In this document: piece by piece, positions 1-6,491 of the stretch
Position numbering within the stretch: the stretch's first letter is position 1
Layout of the letters: the number at the start of each line of letters is the position of its first letter
Assembly (NCBI GenBank): GCA_026707335.1
Contig: JAPOXB010000022.1
Coordinates: forward strand, 1 to 13,265
Reading direction: 5' to 3'
From: Chloroflexota bacterium
GTDB lineage: Bacteria; Chloroflexota; Dehalococcoidia; Bin125
Length of the DNA: 13,265 nt
Program-made: the position numbers and the translations under genes
Notes under the pieces: model-generated
What the model was told of the DNA's origin: nothing
Databases searched by the model: none
Seen by the model: the letters and a program-made list of their open reading frames with translations, nothing else

Positions 1-1157
1 GCGGCCTGCGCCGCCGCGGGACGGGCCGCCGCCGGCGCGGGCGCCGGACTGGGCGCCGGCGCGAGTTCCGGCTGCGGCGCGTACGGTCCCACGCCCTCGG
101 CCTCGAACAGCTTCTCGGCCAGCGACTGCGCCTTGATGTCGATGCGGTAGCGGGTCAGGCGCGCCGCCAGGCGGGCGTTCTGCCCCTCCTTGCCGATCGC
201 CAGCGAGAGCTGCTGATCGGGCACGGCGATCTCGGCCGTGTTGGTCTCCGGGTCGATGCGCGTGGCGGTGACCTGCGCCGGGCTGAGCGCGTGCGCGACG
301 AACTTGCGCGGGTCGGGGTCCCACTGGATGACGTCGAGGCGCTCGCCTTGCAGTTCGTTGACGATGTTCTGGATGCGCACGCCGCGCATGCCCACGCAGG
401 CCCCCACGGGGTCGAGGCCCTCCTGGCGGCTGTGCACGGCGATCTTCGTGCGATGGCCCGGCTCGCGGGCGATGCCCTTGATCTCCACCAGGCCCTTGAA
501 GACCTCGGGCACTTCCAGTTCGAACAGGCGCCGGATCAACTCCTTGTGCGTGCGCGAGACGACGACCTGCGGACCCTTGTTGGCCTTCATCACCTCGACG
601 ACGTAGACGCGCAGGCGCTGGCCCGAGCGGTAGTGCTCCATGCGCGCCTGCTCCGACGCGGGCAGCACGGCCTCGGCGCGGCCCAGGTCGAGGATCACCT
701 GCCGCGGCTCGACGCGCTGGATCACGCCCGAGACGACCTCGCCCTCCTGGCCGGAGAACTCGTCGAAGACGGCCTCCCGCTCCGCCTCGCGCAGCCGCTG
801 CAGCACGACCTGCTTCGCGGTCTGCGCGGCGATGCGGCCGGCCTCCTCGCTGACCACGTGGTGCTCGACCAGCGTCGCGCCCAGGGTGGCCGTCGGGTTG
901 AGCTTGCGCGCCGCCTCGAGGTCGATCTGCTCGTCCTCGTCGGCGATGTCCTCCTCGACCTCGACGATCTCGCGCTCCGCCCAGACCTTCAGGTCGCCCT
1001 CGATGCGGTCGATCTTGACGTGCACCACGCCCACGATGTCGTGCTCGCGCTTGTAGGCGGCGGCCAGGGCGGACTCCACCGCCTCGAAGACGACGTCGGT
1101 GCCGAGGTTCTTCTCGGCGGTGAGTTGGGTGATCGCGAGCAGGAAGTCGGCCTTCAT
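1..1157 (-). CDS. nusA: Transcription termination/antitermination factor NusA (C-terminus cut by window edge)
   Basis: NusA binds RNA polymerase and nascent RNA and modulates pausing, intrinsic termination and antitermination. The visible 385 residues start MKADFLLAITQL. They hold the N-terminal polymerase-binding domain (about 1-125), an S1 domain (about 135-200), the family motif SRTHKELIRRLFELEVPE (201-218), KH1 with GACVGMRGVRIQNIVNELQG (252-271), and KH2 with QQLSLAIGKEGQNARLAARL (315-334). After KH2 the chain turns into an Ala/Pro-rich tail (about 365-385) that runs off the window, so the stop codon is not seen. The ATG at 1155-1157 is chosen because it gives the normal NusA N-terminus; upstream there is only a weak purine stretch. 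proS lies 187 bases upstream, and that gap holds a likely separate promoter and a strong hairpin. The usual upstream neighbour rimP is absent. Identity is essentially certain. Confidence 0.97.
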   Translation of the reverse strand, partial: MKADFLLAITQLTAEKNLGTDVVFEAVESALAAAYKREHDIVGVVHVKIDRIEGDLKVWAEREIVEVEEDIADEDEQIDLEAARKLNPTATLGATLVEHHVVSEEAGRIAAQTAKQVVLQRLREAEREAVFDEFSGQEGEVVSGVIQRVEPRQVILDLGRAEAVLPASEQARMEHYRSGQRLRVYVVEVMKANKGPQVVVSRTHKELIRRLFELEVPEVFKGLVEIKGIAREPGHRTKIAVHSRQEGLDPVGACVGMRGVRIQNIVNELQGERLDVIQWDPDPRKFVAHALSPAQVTATRIDPETNTAEIAVPDQQLSLAIGKEGQNARLAARLTRYRIDIKAQSLAEKLFEAEGVGPYAPQPELAPAPSPAPAPAAARPAAAQA

Positions 1158-1245
1158 GGGTCCTGTCCCGGCGTCGTGCCGTCGCCGCTTCGCGCCGGGG
1201 CCGATCACGGCGGCCCCGGGCCTGGTGCGAGCGCCTCTTGCGAAA

Positions 1246-1269
1246 GAAGGTGGGCCTGCGCCCACCTTC
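1246..1269 (-). terminator. Perfect 10-bp hairpin in the nusA leader; possible terminator or attenuator
   Basis: Arms GAAGGTGGGC and GCCCACCTTC pair perfectly around a 4-base loop. On the minus strand the stem is followed by TTTCGC, so together with the end of the stem it gives a short T-rich run (CTTCTTTC). That resembles a weak intrinsic terminator for transcripts coming from proS. It lies downstream of the candidate nusA -10 element and upstream of the nusA ATG, so a transcript from that promoter would carry it in its 5' leader. On the plus strand no T run follows. The hairpin is directly seen; the termination role is inferred. Confidence 0.5.
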
Positions 1270-1270
1270 A

Positions 1271-1280
1271 GCGTTAACGC
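1271..1280. repeat. 10-bp perfect palindrome in the nusA leader
   Basis: GCGTTAACGC is its own reverse complement. It lies between the candidate nusA -10 element (1297-1302) and the leader hairpin (1246-1269), about 10-20 bases into the predicted transcript. It could be a small operator or simply the upstream edge of the hairpin region. Its AT-containing centre stands out in this GC-rich background. No function is assigned. Confidence 0.35.
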
Positions 1281-1296
1281 CTCCCGTGTTGCCGGC

Positions 1297-1305
1297 AGTA
1301 TAGCA
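1297..1305 (-). promoter_or_regulatory. Candidate extended -10 promoter for nusA
   Basis: The minus strand reads TGCTATACT, an extended -10 (TGn plus TATACT, five of six matches to TATAAT). No convincing -35 is visible 17 bases upstream, as expected for an extended -10 promoter. Transcription would start near 1290 and give a leader of about 130 bases containing the palindrome and the hairpin. The same TATACT hexamer occurs upstream of rpsB, which supports it as a housekeeping promoter in this genome. Confidence 0.5.
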
Positions 1306-1344
1306 AGCCCGCGCCGATGCGGGCGTCGCCCTGTGGACGCGCGC

Positions 1345-3081
1345 TCAGGACGCGCCGTCGCCCGCCGCGGCGAGCAGCGCCCGCACGCGATCGATGAGGG
1401 CGGACGCGGGCACGCTCTCCGCCTCCGCGGCGGCGCGCGCCTTCACCTCGACGACGTCCTGCTTCAGGTTGCGCGGGCTGACCGTGACGCGCACCGGCAT
1501 GCCCAGCAGGTCGGCGTCGGTGAACTTGACGCCGGGGCGCTCGTCGCGGTCGTCGCTCAGCACGCTCAGCCCGGCCGCTTCGAGCGCCGCCTCCGTCTCC
1601 GCGACGGCGGCCGCGACCTCGGGCCGGTCGAAGCCGATCGCCACCAGGTGGACGTCGTAGGGCGCCACGGACGGCGGCCAGATGATGCCGTGCTCGTCGT
1701 GGTTCTGCTCGATGACCGCGGCCAGCAGGCGCTCCACGCCGATCCCGTAGCTGCCCATGATCGGCAGGTGCTGCTCCCCGTCGGCGCCGCTGAAGTCGGC
1801 CTGCATCGGCTCGGAGAAGACCGTGCCCAGGCGGAAGATGTGGCCCAGCTCGATGCCCCGGTCGAGCGCCAGCGCTGCGCCGCAGCCCGTGGGGCAGGGA
1901 TCGCCGGCCCGCGCGAGGCCCAGGTCGGCCACGATGTCGGCCCGCCAATCCCGCCCGTGGTTCACGTTGCGCAGGTGCAGGTCGGCGCGGTTGCCCCCCG
2001 CGACCAGGTTCGACGCCTCCGGGATGGAGGTGTCCGCAATGACCGTCGCGTTGGCCAGCGCGTCCTCCAGCCCGACGGGCGAGGCGTAGCCCGCCACCCA
2101 GCCCTCGGCCGCGACCTCGTCGTCGGTCATGGGCCGGACCTCGCGCGCGCCCAGGCTGTTGGCGAGCTTGAGTTCGTTGAACTCGAGGTCGCCGCGGATG
2201 ACGGCGAAGGCGGGCCGCCCGTCGGCGAGGTACATGCCGGCCTTGGCCGTGCCCGCGGCGGGCACGTCGAGGAAGTTGGCCAGCGCCTCGATGGTGGTCA
2301 CGCCCGGCGTCTCGACCGGCGTGAGCGGGCCGGGCGCCCCGCCCGCGGGCGCGCCGCGGTCGAACTCCGCCCGCTCCTGGTTGGCGGCGTAGTCGCAGGC
2401 GCCGCAGGTCGCGATGGTGTCCTCGCCGATCCCGGTGAGGAAGATGAACTCGTGCGACGACTTGCCGCCGATCGCGCCCGAGTCGGCCTGCACGCGCGTG
2501 GCCGGCACGCCCACCCGCCGCCAGATGTTCGTGTAGGCCCGGTCCATCGCGTCGTACGAGGCCTGGAACGCCTCGTCGTCGGCGTCGAAGGTGTAGGCGT
2601 CCTTCATGATGAACTGGCGCACGCGGATCAGGCCGCCGCGCGGGCGCGCCTCGTCGCGGAACTTGTTCTGGATCTGGTACACGCGGCGCGGCAGGTCGCG
2701 GTACGACTGCACCGTCTTGCGGAACAGGTCGGTGACCGACTCCTCGTGCGTGGGCGCGAGCACCTGCTCCCGCCCGCGCCGATCGGCGAAGCGGAAGATC
2801 GTCTCGCCGAAGGCCTCCAGACGGCCCGCCTCCCGCCACAGCTCGATCGGCTGGATGGCCGGCATCAGCAATTCCTGCGCGCCGGCCGCGTCCATTTCGT
2901 CGCGGATGATGTCCTCGATCTTGCGCAGCGCGCGCCAGCCCAGCGGCATGTACGAGTACACGCCCGCCGCGAGTTGCACGGCCAGGCCCGCGCGCAGCAG
3001 CAACTGGTGGTTGGCCGTCTCGGCCTCCGCCGGCGCTTCGCGCAGCGTGCGGCCGAAGAGGGCGCTCATCCGTGTGGCCAC
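1345..3081 (-). CDS. proS: Prolyl-tRNA synthetase, bacterial type with editing insertion
   Basis: This class II synthetase charges tRNA-Pro with proline in the cytoplasm. At 578 residues it matches the bacterial type (about 570). The catalytic core includes THEE (111-114), motif 2 around FRDEARPRGGLIRVRQFIMK (141-160), and motif 3 MGSYGIGVERLL (442-453). The editing (INS) domain lies between about 235 and 410, with K280 near the position of the editing lysine. The anticodon-binding domain follows at about 473-578, with GVKF (517-520) and DLLGMP. Cys226, Cys229, Cys396 and Cys400 form CxxC and CxxxC pairs flanking the editing domain, which could bind zinc (inference). The start given is GTG; ATG at 3067-3069, four codons later, fits family alignments equally well, and neither has a strong ribosome binding site. 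The small membrane protein gene ends 13 bases upstream, so co-transcription is likely. Confidence 0.96.
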   Translation of the reverse strand: MATRMSALFGRTLREAPAEAETANHQLLLRAGLAVQLAAGVYSYMPLGWRALRKIEDIIRDEMDAAGAQELLMPAIQPIELWREAGRLEAFGETIFRFADRRGREQVLAPTHEESVTDLFRKTVQSYRDLPRRVYQIQNKFRDEARPRGGLIRVRQFIMKDAYTFDADDEAFQASYDAMDRAYTNIWRRVGVPATRVQADSGAIGGKSSHEFIFLTGIGEDTIATCGACDYAANQERAEFDRGAPAGGAPGPLTPVETPGVTTIEALANFLDVPAAGTAKAGMYLADGRPAFAVIRGDLEFNELKLANSLGAREVRPMTDDEVAAEGWVAGYASPVGLEDALANATVIADTSIPEASNLVAGGNRADLHLRNVNHGRDWRADIVADLGLARAGDPCPTGCGAALALDRGIELGHIFRLGTVFSEPMQADFSGADGEQHLPIMGSYGIGVERLLAAVIEQNHDEHGIIWPPSVAPYDVHLVAIGFDRPEVAAAVAETEAALEAAGLSVLSDDRDERPGVKFTDADLLGMPVRVTVSPRNLKQDVVEVKARAAAEAESVPASALIDRVRALLAAAGDGAS

Positions 3082-3094
3082 GGGCGCTATCCGT

Positions 3095-3487
3095 TCAGGG
3101 GCGCGACGGCCCGCCGCGCTCGTCCTCCGGCCCCGAGGGGGGCCGATCCGAATCTACCGGCGGGGCCGACTGCTCGCCAGCGGCCGGCGTCGCCCAGCGC
3201 GCGAAGCGGTGGCCCAGGTCGTGGTCGTCCCAGACGCGCAGCGCCGCCCAGGTCAGCGCCGCGCCGCCCAGGGGCGCGGCCAGCATGCTCAGCCCGACGC
3301 CCCAGCCGTCGTCGAGCCCGGCCAGCGGCACGAGCACGCCGCCTCCCGCCCCGCCCAGCAGCGCGAAGGGCAGCGCCCACAGCGCCCCGTGCGCGCGGCG
3401 GCGCAGGCTGATCAGCAGCCAGGGGATCGCGCCCAGCAGCAGCCAGGTCAGGAAGAACAGCGTCAGGAAGATGGCGTCGAAGAGCAC
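3095..3487 (-). CDS. Small three-helix membrane protein, function unknown
   Basis: I do not recognise this family. Reading from GTG at 3485-3487 gives 130 residues (first residues MLFDAIFLTLFFLTWLLLGA). Three hydrophobic segments are visible at about 2-28, 34-57 and 61-84. The first is followed by the positive cluster RRR (29-31), suggesting that side faces the cytoplasm. The C-terminal 45 residues are hydrophilic and rich in Pro, Asp, Glu and Arg (about 86-130), probably a disordered tail. It sits 13 bases before proS and diverges from ispG. The frame stays open far upstream into the antisense of ispG, but that part looks like antisense product and is not hydrophobic. No Shine-Dalgarno is present; a TACGCT hexamer seven bases upstream of the GTG fits a leaderless start. 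The pattern of membrane segments supports a real gene, but it could be lineage-specific. Confidence 0.6.
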   Translation of the reverse strand: MLFDAIFLTLFFLTWLLLGAIPWLLISLRRRAHGALWALPFALLGGAGGGVLVPLAGLDDGWGVGLSMLAAPLGGAALTWAALRVWDDHDLGHRFARWATPAAGEQSAPPVDSDRPPSGPEDERGGPSRP

Positions 3488-3493
3488 GGGGGC

Positions 3494-3499
3494 AGCGTA
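3494..3499 (-). promoter_or_regulatory. Candidate -10 element for a leaderless transcript of the small membrane protein gene
   Basis: The minus strand reads TACGCT, matching TAnnnT, followed by six bases and then the GTG start. This spacing is that of leaderless genes, where the transcript begins at the start codon. It would explain the missing ribosome binding site and would give proS a promoter that does not depend on read-through across ispG. No clear -35 is seen. The motif is short, so this is tentative. Confidence 0.3.
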
Positions 3500-3557
3500 G
3501 GCGGCCCGTCGCGTCGCTTGCGAGGGCGCGTCGTCGCCGCGCCCGGCCGGCGAGCGG

Positions 3558-3563
3558 TACACT
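3558..3563 (+). promoter_or_regulatory. Candidate -10 element for ispG
   Basis: The hexamer TACACT sits in the context GCGGTACACTGG, 54 bases upstream of the ispG ATG, giving a leader of roughly 48 bases. A near copy (GCGGATACACTGG) lies upstream of the other plus-strand unit at 12217-12230. No good -35 is visible. Support comes from the intergenic location, the repeated context and low local GC, not from a full promoter consensus. Confidence 0.4.
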
Positions 3564-3571
3564 GGTCCCGA

Positions 3572-3589
3572 GGGGCCGCTCCCGGCCCC
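3572..3589 (+). repeat. GC-rich hairpin at the 5' end of the ispG leader
   Basis: Arms GGGGCCG and CGGCCCC pair perfectly over a 4-base loop. The hairpin begins within a few bases of the predicted ispG transcription start, so it would form the 5' end of the mRNA and could protect it from decay. No T run follows on either strand, so it is not a terminator. Confidence 0.4.
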
Positions 3590-3617
3590 GGCGACCACCC
3601 GACAGCGAGGACGCCCG

Positions 3618-4751
3618 ATGCGCCGCAATCCGACCCGAGCCGTCCAAGTCGGCGCGATCCAGATCGGCGGCGGCGCCCCCATCGCGGTGCAGTCGATGGC
3701 CGCCACGCGCACGCAGGACATCGAGGCGACGGTGCGCCAGGTGGAGTTGATCCAGGCCGCCGGCGCCGACCTCGTGCGCATCGCCGTGGACTCCTCGAAG
3801 GACGTGGAGGCCCTGGCCGAGGTGCGCGCCCGCACCAACGCCACCCTCTCGGTCGACCTGCAGGAGAACTACCGGCTGGCGCGCGAGGTCGCCCCGCACG
3901 TCGACAAGATGCGCTACAACCCCGGCCACCTGCACCACCACGAGAAGGACAAGTCGATCGACCAGAAGGTCGGCTTCCTCGCCGACATGGCCGAGTTGCA
4001 CGACTGCGCGCTGCGCGTGGGGGTGAACTGCGGCTCCGTCGACCCGCGCATGATGGAGCGCTACGACGGCGACCACGAGCAGGCGATCGTGGCCAGCGCC
4101 ATCGAGCACTGCGACCTGCTCGACGGGATGGGCTTCCAGCGCTACGTCGTGTCGCTCAAGGACTCCGATTGGAAGAAGGTCGTGGCCGCCAACCGCGCCT
4201 TCGCGAAGCAGCGGCCCGACGTGCCGCTGCACCTGGGCGTGACGGAGGCGGGCATGCCGCCCGACGGCATCATCAAGACCCGCGTCGCCTTCGAACAGCT
4301 CATCGCCGACGGCATCGGCGACACCGTGCGCGTCTCGCTCACGCTGCCGTTCGAGGACAAGGGCAAGGAAGTCACCGTCGGCCGCGCCATCCTCTCCGAC
4401 ATCGCGGGCGGGCGCTTCCGATCCGTCCCGCCGGGCCTCGACGAGGGGCTGAACATCATCAGCTGTCCCTCCTGCTCGCGGGTGGAGAACGAGCGCTTCA
4501 TCGACCTGGCGCAGGACGTGAAGGCGATGACCACCTACGCCCAGGAGCACGACATCACCATCGCGGTGATGGGCTGCCGCGTGAACGGGCCCGGCGAGAC
4601 CGACGACGCCGACCTGGGCCTGTGGTGCGGGCCGACCGCCGTGAACCTGAAGCGCGGCCCGGAGGCGCTGGGCCACTACAGCTACGACGAGATCCTGGAC
4701 CGCCTCAAGGTCGAGGTGGACGCGCTCATCGCGGCGCGCGGCGCGCGCTGA
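3618..4751 (+). CDS. ispG: 4-hydroxy-3-methylbut-2-en-1-yl diphosphate synthase (IspG/GcpE)
   Basis: IspG reductively converts methylerythritol cyclodiphosphate to HMBPP, the penultimate step of the MEP isoprenoid pathway, using a [4Fe-4S] cluster. The 377 residues begin with a TIM-barrel domain (NPTRAVQVG at 4-12, DLVRIAVDSSKDV at 51-63, DKMRYNPGHL at 96-105, LGVTEAGM at 206-213). The C-terminal cluster domain has Cys283, Cys286 and Cys320 plus Glu327 in GPGE, the same ligand set and C-to-E spacing as in E. coli. A good GAGGA site (3607-3611) lies six bases before the ATG. In relatives with this gene order ispG usually runs in the same direction between rseP and proS; here it is on the opposite strand, converging on rseP eight bases away. 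Its LKDSD and CPSCSRVENE segments resemble, from memory, versions from Planctomycetes, hinting at replacement by transfer (inference). Function is certain. Confidence 0.97.
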   Translation: MRRNPTRAVQVGAIQIGGGAPIAVQSMAATRTQDIEATVRQVELIQAAGADLVRIAVDSSKDVEALAEVRARTNATLSVDLQENYRLAREVAPHVDKMRYNPGHLHHHEKDKSIDQKVGFLADMAELHDCALRVGVNCGSVDPRMMERYDGDHEQAIVASAIEHCDLLDGMGFQRYVVSLKDSDWKKVVAANRAFAKQRPDVPLHLGVTEAGMPPDGIIKTRVAFEQLIADGIGDTVRVSLTLPFEDKGKEVTVGRAILSDIAGGRFRSVPPGLDEGLNIISCPSCSRVENERFIDLAQDVKAMTTYAQEHDITIAVMGCRVNGPGETDDADLGLWCGPTAVNLKRGPEALGHYSYDEILDRLKVEVDALIAARGAR

Positions 4752-4766
4752 GGCCCGCGTCAGCGC
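4745..4766. repeat. Inverted repeat embracing the converging ispG and rseP stop codons
   Basis: Arms GCGCTGA and TCAGCGC pair perfectly across an 8-base spacer. Each arm contains one stop codon: TGA of ispG on the plus strand and TGA of rseP on the minus strand. The hairpin can form in both transcripts. Neither strand shows a T run after it, so a normal intrinsic terminator is not supported; it may be a 3' end processing or stability hairpin, or partly a consequence of two TGA codons facing each other. Confidence 0.4.
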
Positions 4767-6481
4767 AGGAGCGAATCGCCCCGGATCACGCGCGCGATGT
4801 CGAAGTAGGCGATCACGATCGCGCCGCCGATCAGCAGGGCGAAGCCGGCCAGGTGCACCAGCCCCTCCTTCTGCGGCGAGATGCGCTTGCCGCGCCGCAG
4901 GATCTCCAGCAGCACGAAGATCATGCGGCCGCCGTCGAGGCCGGGGATGGGCAGCAGGTTGAGGATGCCCAGGCTGAGGCTGATCAGCGCCGCCAGCTCG
5001 ATCAGGCGGATCCAGCCGGCCTCGCGGACGATCTCGCCGGTGCCCTGGGCGAGCCCCACGGGGCCGCTGAGCTGCAGCGACTCGCCGCCGGCGATCCAGC
5101 TGCGCACCAGGTTGTAGGTGAGGATGAACGTGTCGCGCGTGCGCTCGGCGCCGTGACCGAGCGCCTCGAAGCCGCCCGCGCTCTCCCGCACGACGTTCAG
5201 GCTGCCGTTGGCGATCGTGATGCCGGTGGGCCCCTGGGGCACGACGACCTCCAGGCCCGGCGCCAGGTTCACCAGGTCGATGCCGGCCGCGTCGAGCACC
5301 ATCTGCTGGCGCAGGCCGAAGTCGCGCGCGACGGAGAAGGCCGTGTCGTCCTCCTGCACCACGTAGCGCTCGCCGGCGAGGTCGAGCACGAGCCCGTCCT
5401 CCAGCGCGACGCCGCCGCCCAGCCCCGCGCCCTCGAGCACCTGGCTGGCCGTCACGCCCAGGATCTCCGCCACGTCGTGGACGGTGTCGCCCTGCCGCAC
5501 CGTGTGCACCAGCTCGGGGGGCGCGAGGCGCGGCGTCAGCCGGGTGGCGATGACCTCGCGGCTGGCGACGCCGGGCTGCTGGGTCGTGCTCGGCGGCATC
5601 GTGTCGCGCTCCAGCACGACCTCGATGTCGCGGTTCACGTTGAGGCGGATCTGCAGGCCCACCTCGGCCCGGTGCTCGGTCGGCACGCCGGCGACGCTGA
5701 GCACGCGGTCGCCCGCCTCGAAGCCGGCCAGGTCGGCCGGGCCGCCCCGCACGACCGACGTCACCACGGCCGGCCCGGCCGGGCGGTCCTGCGGGATCAG
5801 CGCCGCCAGGGCGAACAGGAAGATGGGCAGCGCCAGGTTGATCAGCGATCCGGAGGCCAGGATGCCGAGCCGGGTGAGCGGGGAGCGGGAGCCGAAGGAG
5901 CGCGGGTCGGGCCCGACCTGCATGCCCGCGATGCGGCCGATCGTCGCCGCGGGGCTCTCGTCGGCGGGCCCGCCAGCGGACTCGTCGGCGTCCCCGCCCG
6001 TCGCGTCCGGCGCGGCCGGCGCGGCCGGCAGGTTGCAGGCGAAGAGTTCCGGCACGCGGCCCTTGCCGGCGGCGACCTCGCGCTCGAACAGGATGCGGAT
6101 GTGGCCGTCGGTCGCCTCGCCGGAGAGCCGCTTGGCCAATTCCGCCTCGTTGTGCACCCGCCAGCCGGCGGCGCCGAGGATCACGTCGCCGTCGCGCAGG
6201 CCGACGGCGTGGGCCGCCCCGTGCGGGTTCACCGACGCGATGAAGACGCGCGGGCTCTCCTCGCCGGTCAGCCGCACGAAGCCGCCAAGCGGCAGCCAGT
6301 TGATCGAGTAGATCGTCTCGCCGATGCGCTTGCCGCGGATGCGCGGCGGGAAGCCGACGCCGAACTCCTCGACGCGCACGCCGGCCAGCTTGGCCGTCAC
6401 GTAGTGGCCGGCCTCGTGGATCAGGATCAGTCCGACCAGGATGCCGACGAACGGGAGGACCGACTCCACGAGCACCGTCAT
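4760..6481 (-). CDS. rseP: RseP-type site-2 intramembrane metalloprotease with extra PDZ-like domain and two LysM-like repeats
   Basis: This M50 protease cleaves membrane substrates such as anti-sigma factors or signal peptide remnants. Zinc ligands are visible: HEAGH (22-26) in the first helix and LDGG (515-518) near the third core helix. Helices lie at about 8-27, 205-229, 493-513 and 542-562. At 573 residues it is about 120 longer than E. coli RseP (450). Two additions explain this. A PDZ-like block with AVGLRDGDVILGAAG (92-106) and an Ala/Asp/Pro-rich linker (150-180) interrupts the usual GEE...DPRSF junction between helices 1 and 2, predicted to be cytoplasmic. After the normal outer PDZ (about 236-292, AGFEAGDRVLSVAG), two LysM-like repeats lie at 326-368 (VRQGDTVHDVAEILGVT) and 372-416 (VVQEDDTAFSVARDFGL). 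The ATG is ten bases after dxr, with which it is presumably co-transcribed. Protease identity is certain; the substrate is unknown. Confidence 0.93.
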   Translation of the reverse strand: MTVLVESVLPFVGILVGLILIHEAGHYVTAKLAGVRVEEFGVGFPPRIRGKRIGETIYSINWLPLGGFVRLTGEESPRVFIASVNPHGAAHAVGLRDGDVILGAAGWRVHNEAELAKRLSGEATDGHIRILFEREVAAGKGRVPELFACNLPAAPAAPDATGGDADESAGGPADESPAATIGRIAGMQVGPDPRSFGSRSPLTRLGILASGSLINLALPIFLFALAALIPQDRPAGPAVVTSVVRGGPADLAGFEAGDRVLSVAGVPTEHRAEVGLQIRLNVNRDIEVVLERDTMPPSTTQQPGVASREVIATRLTPRLAPPELVHTVRQGDTVHDVAEILGVTASQVLEGAGLGGGVALEDGLVLDLAGERYVVQEDDTAFSVARDFGLRQQMVLDAAGIDLVNLAPGLEVVVPQGPTGITIANGSLNVVRESAGGFEALGHGAERTRDTFILTYNLVRSWIAGGESLQLSGPVGLAQGTGEIVREAGWIRLIELAALISLSLGILNLLPIPGLDGGRMIFVLLEILRRGKRISPQKEGLVHLAGFALLIGGAIVIAYFDIARVIRGDSLLR

Positions 6482-6491
6482 GGCGGCGCCA

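Noticed and set aside
1..60. Repetitive Ala/Pro-coding GC tract at the window edge as a tandem repeat element
   Set aside because: It is the in-frame Ala/Pro-rich tail of NusA, not an independent repeat.
1099..3411. 770-codon plus-strand open frame opposite nusA and proS
   Set aside because: Antisense shadow of proS with compositional bias and no family motif.
3095..3844. Longer version of the small membrane protein extending into the antisense of ispG
   Set aside because: The extra N-terminal part is antisense to conserved ispG codons and shows no hydrophobic or domain pattern; the GTG at 3485-3487 is preferred.
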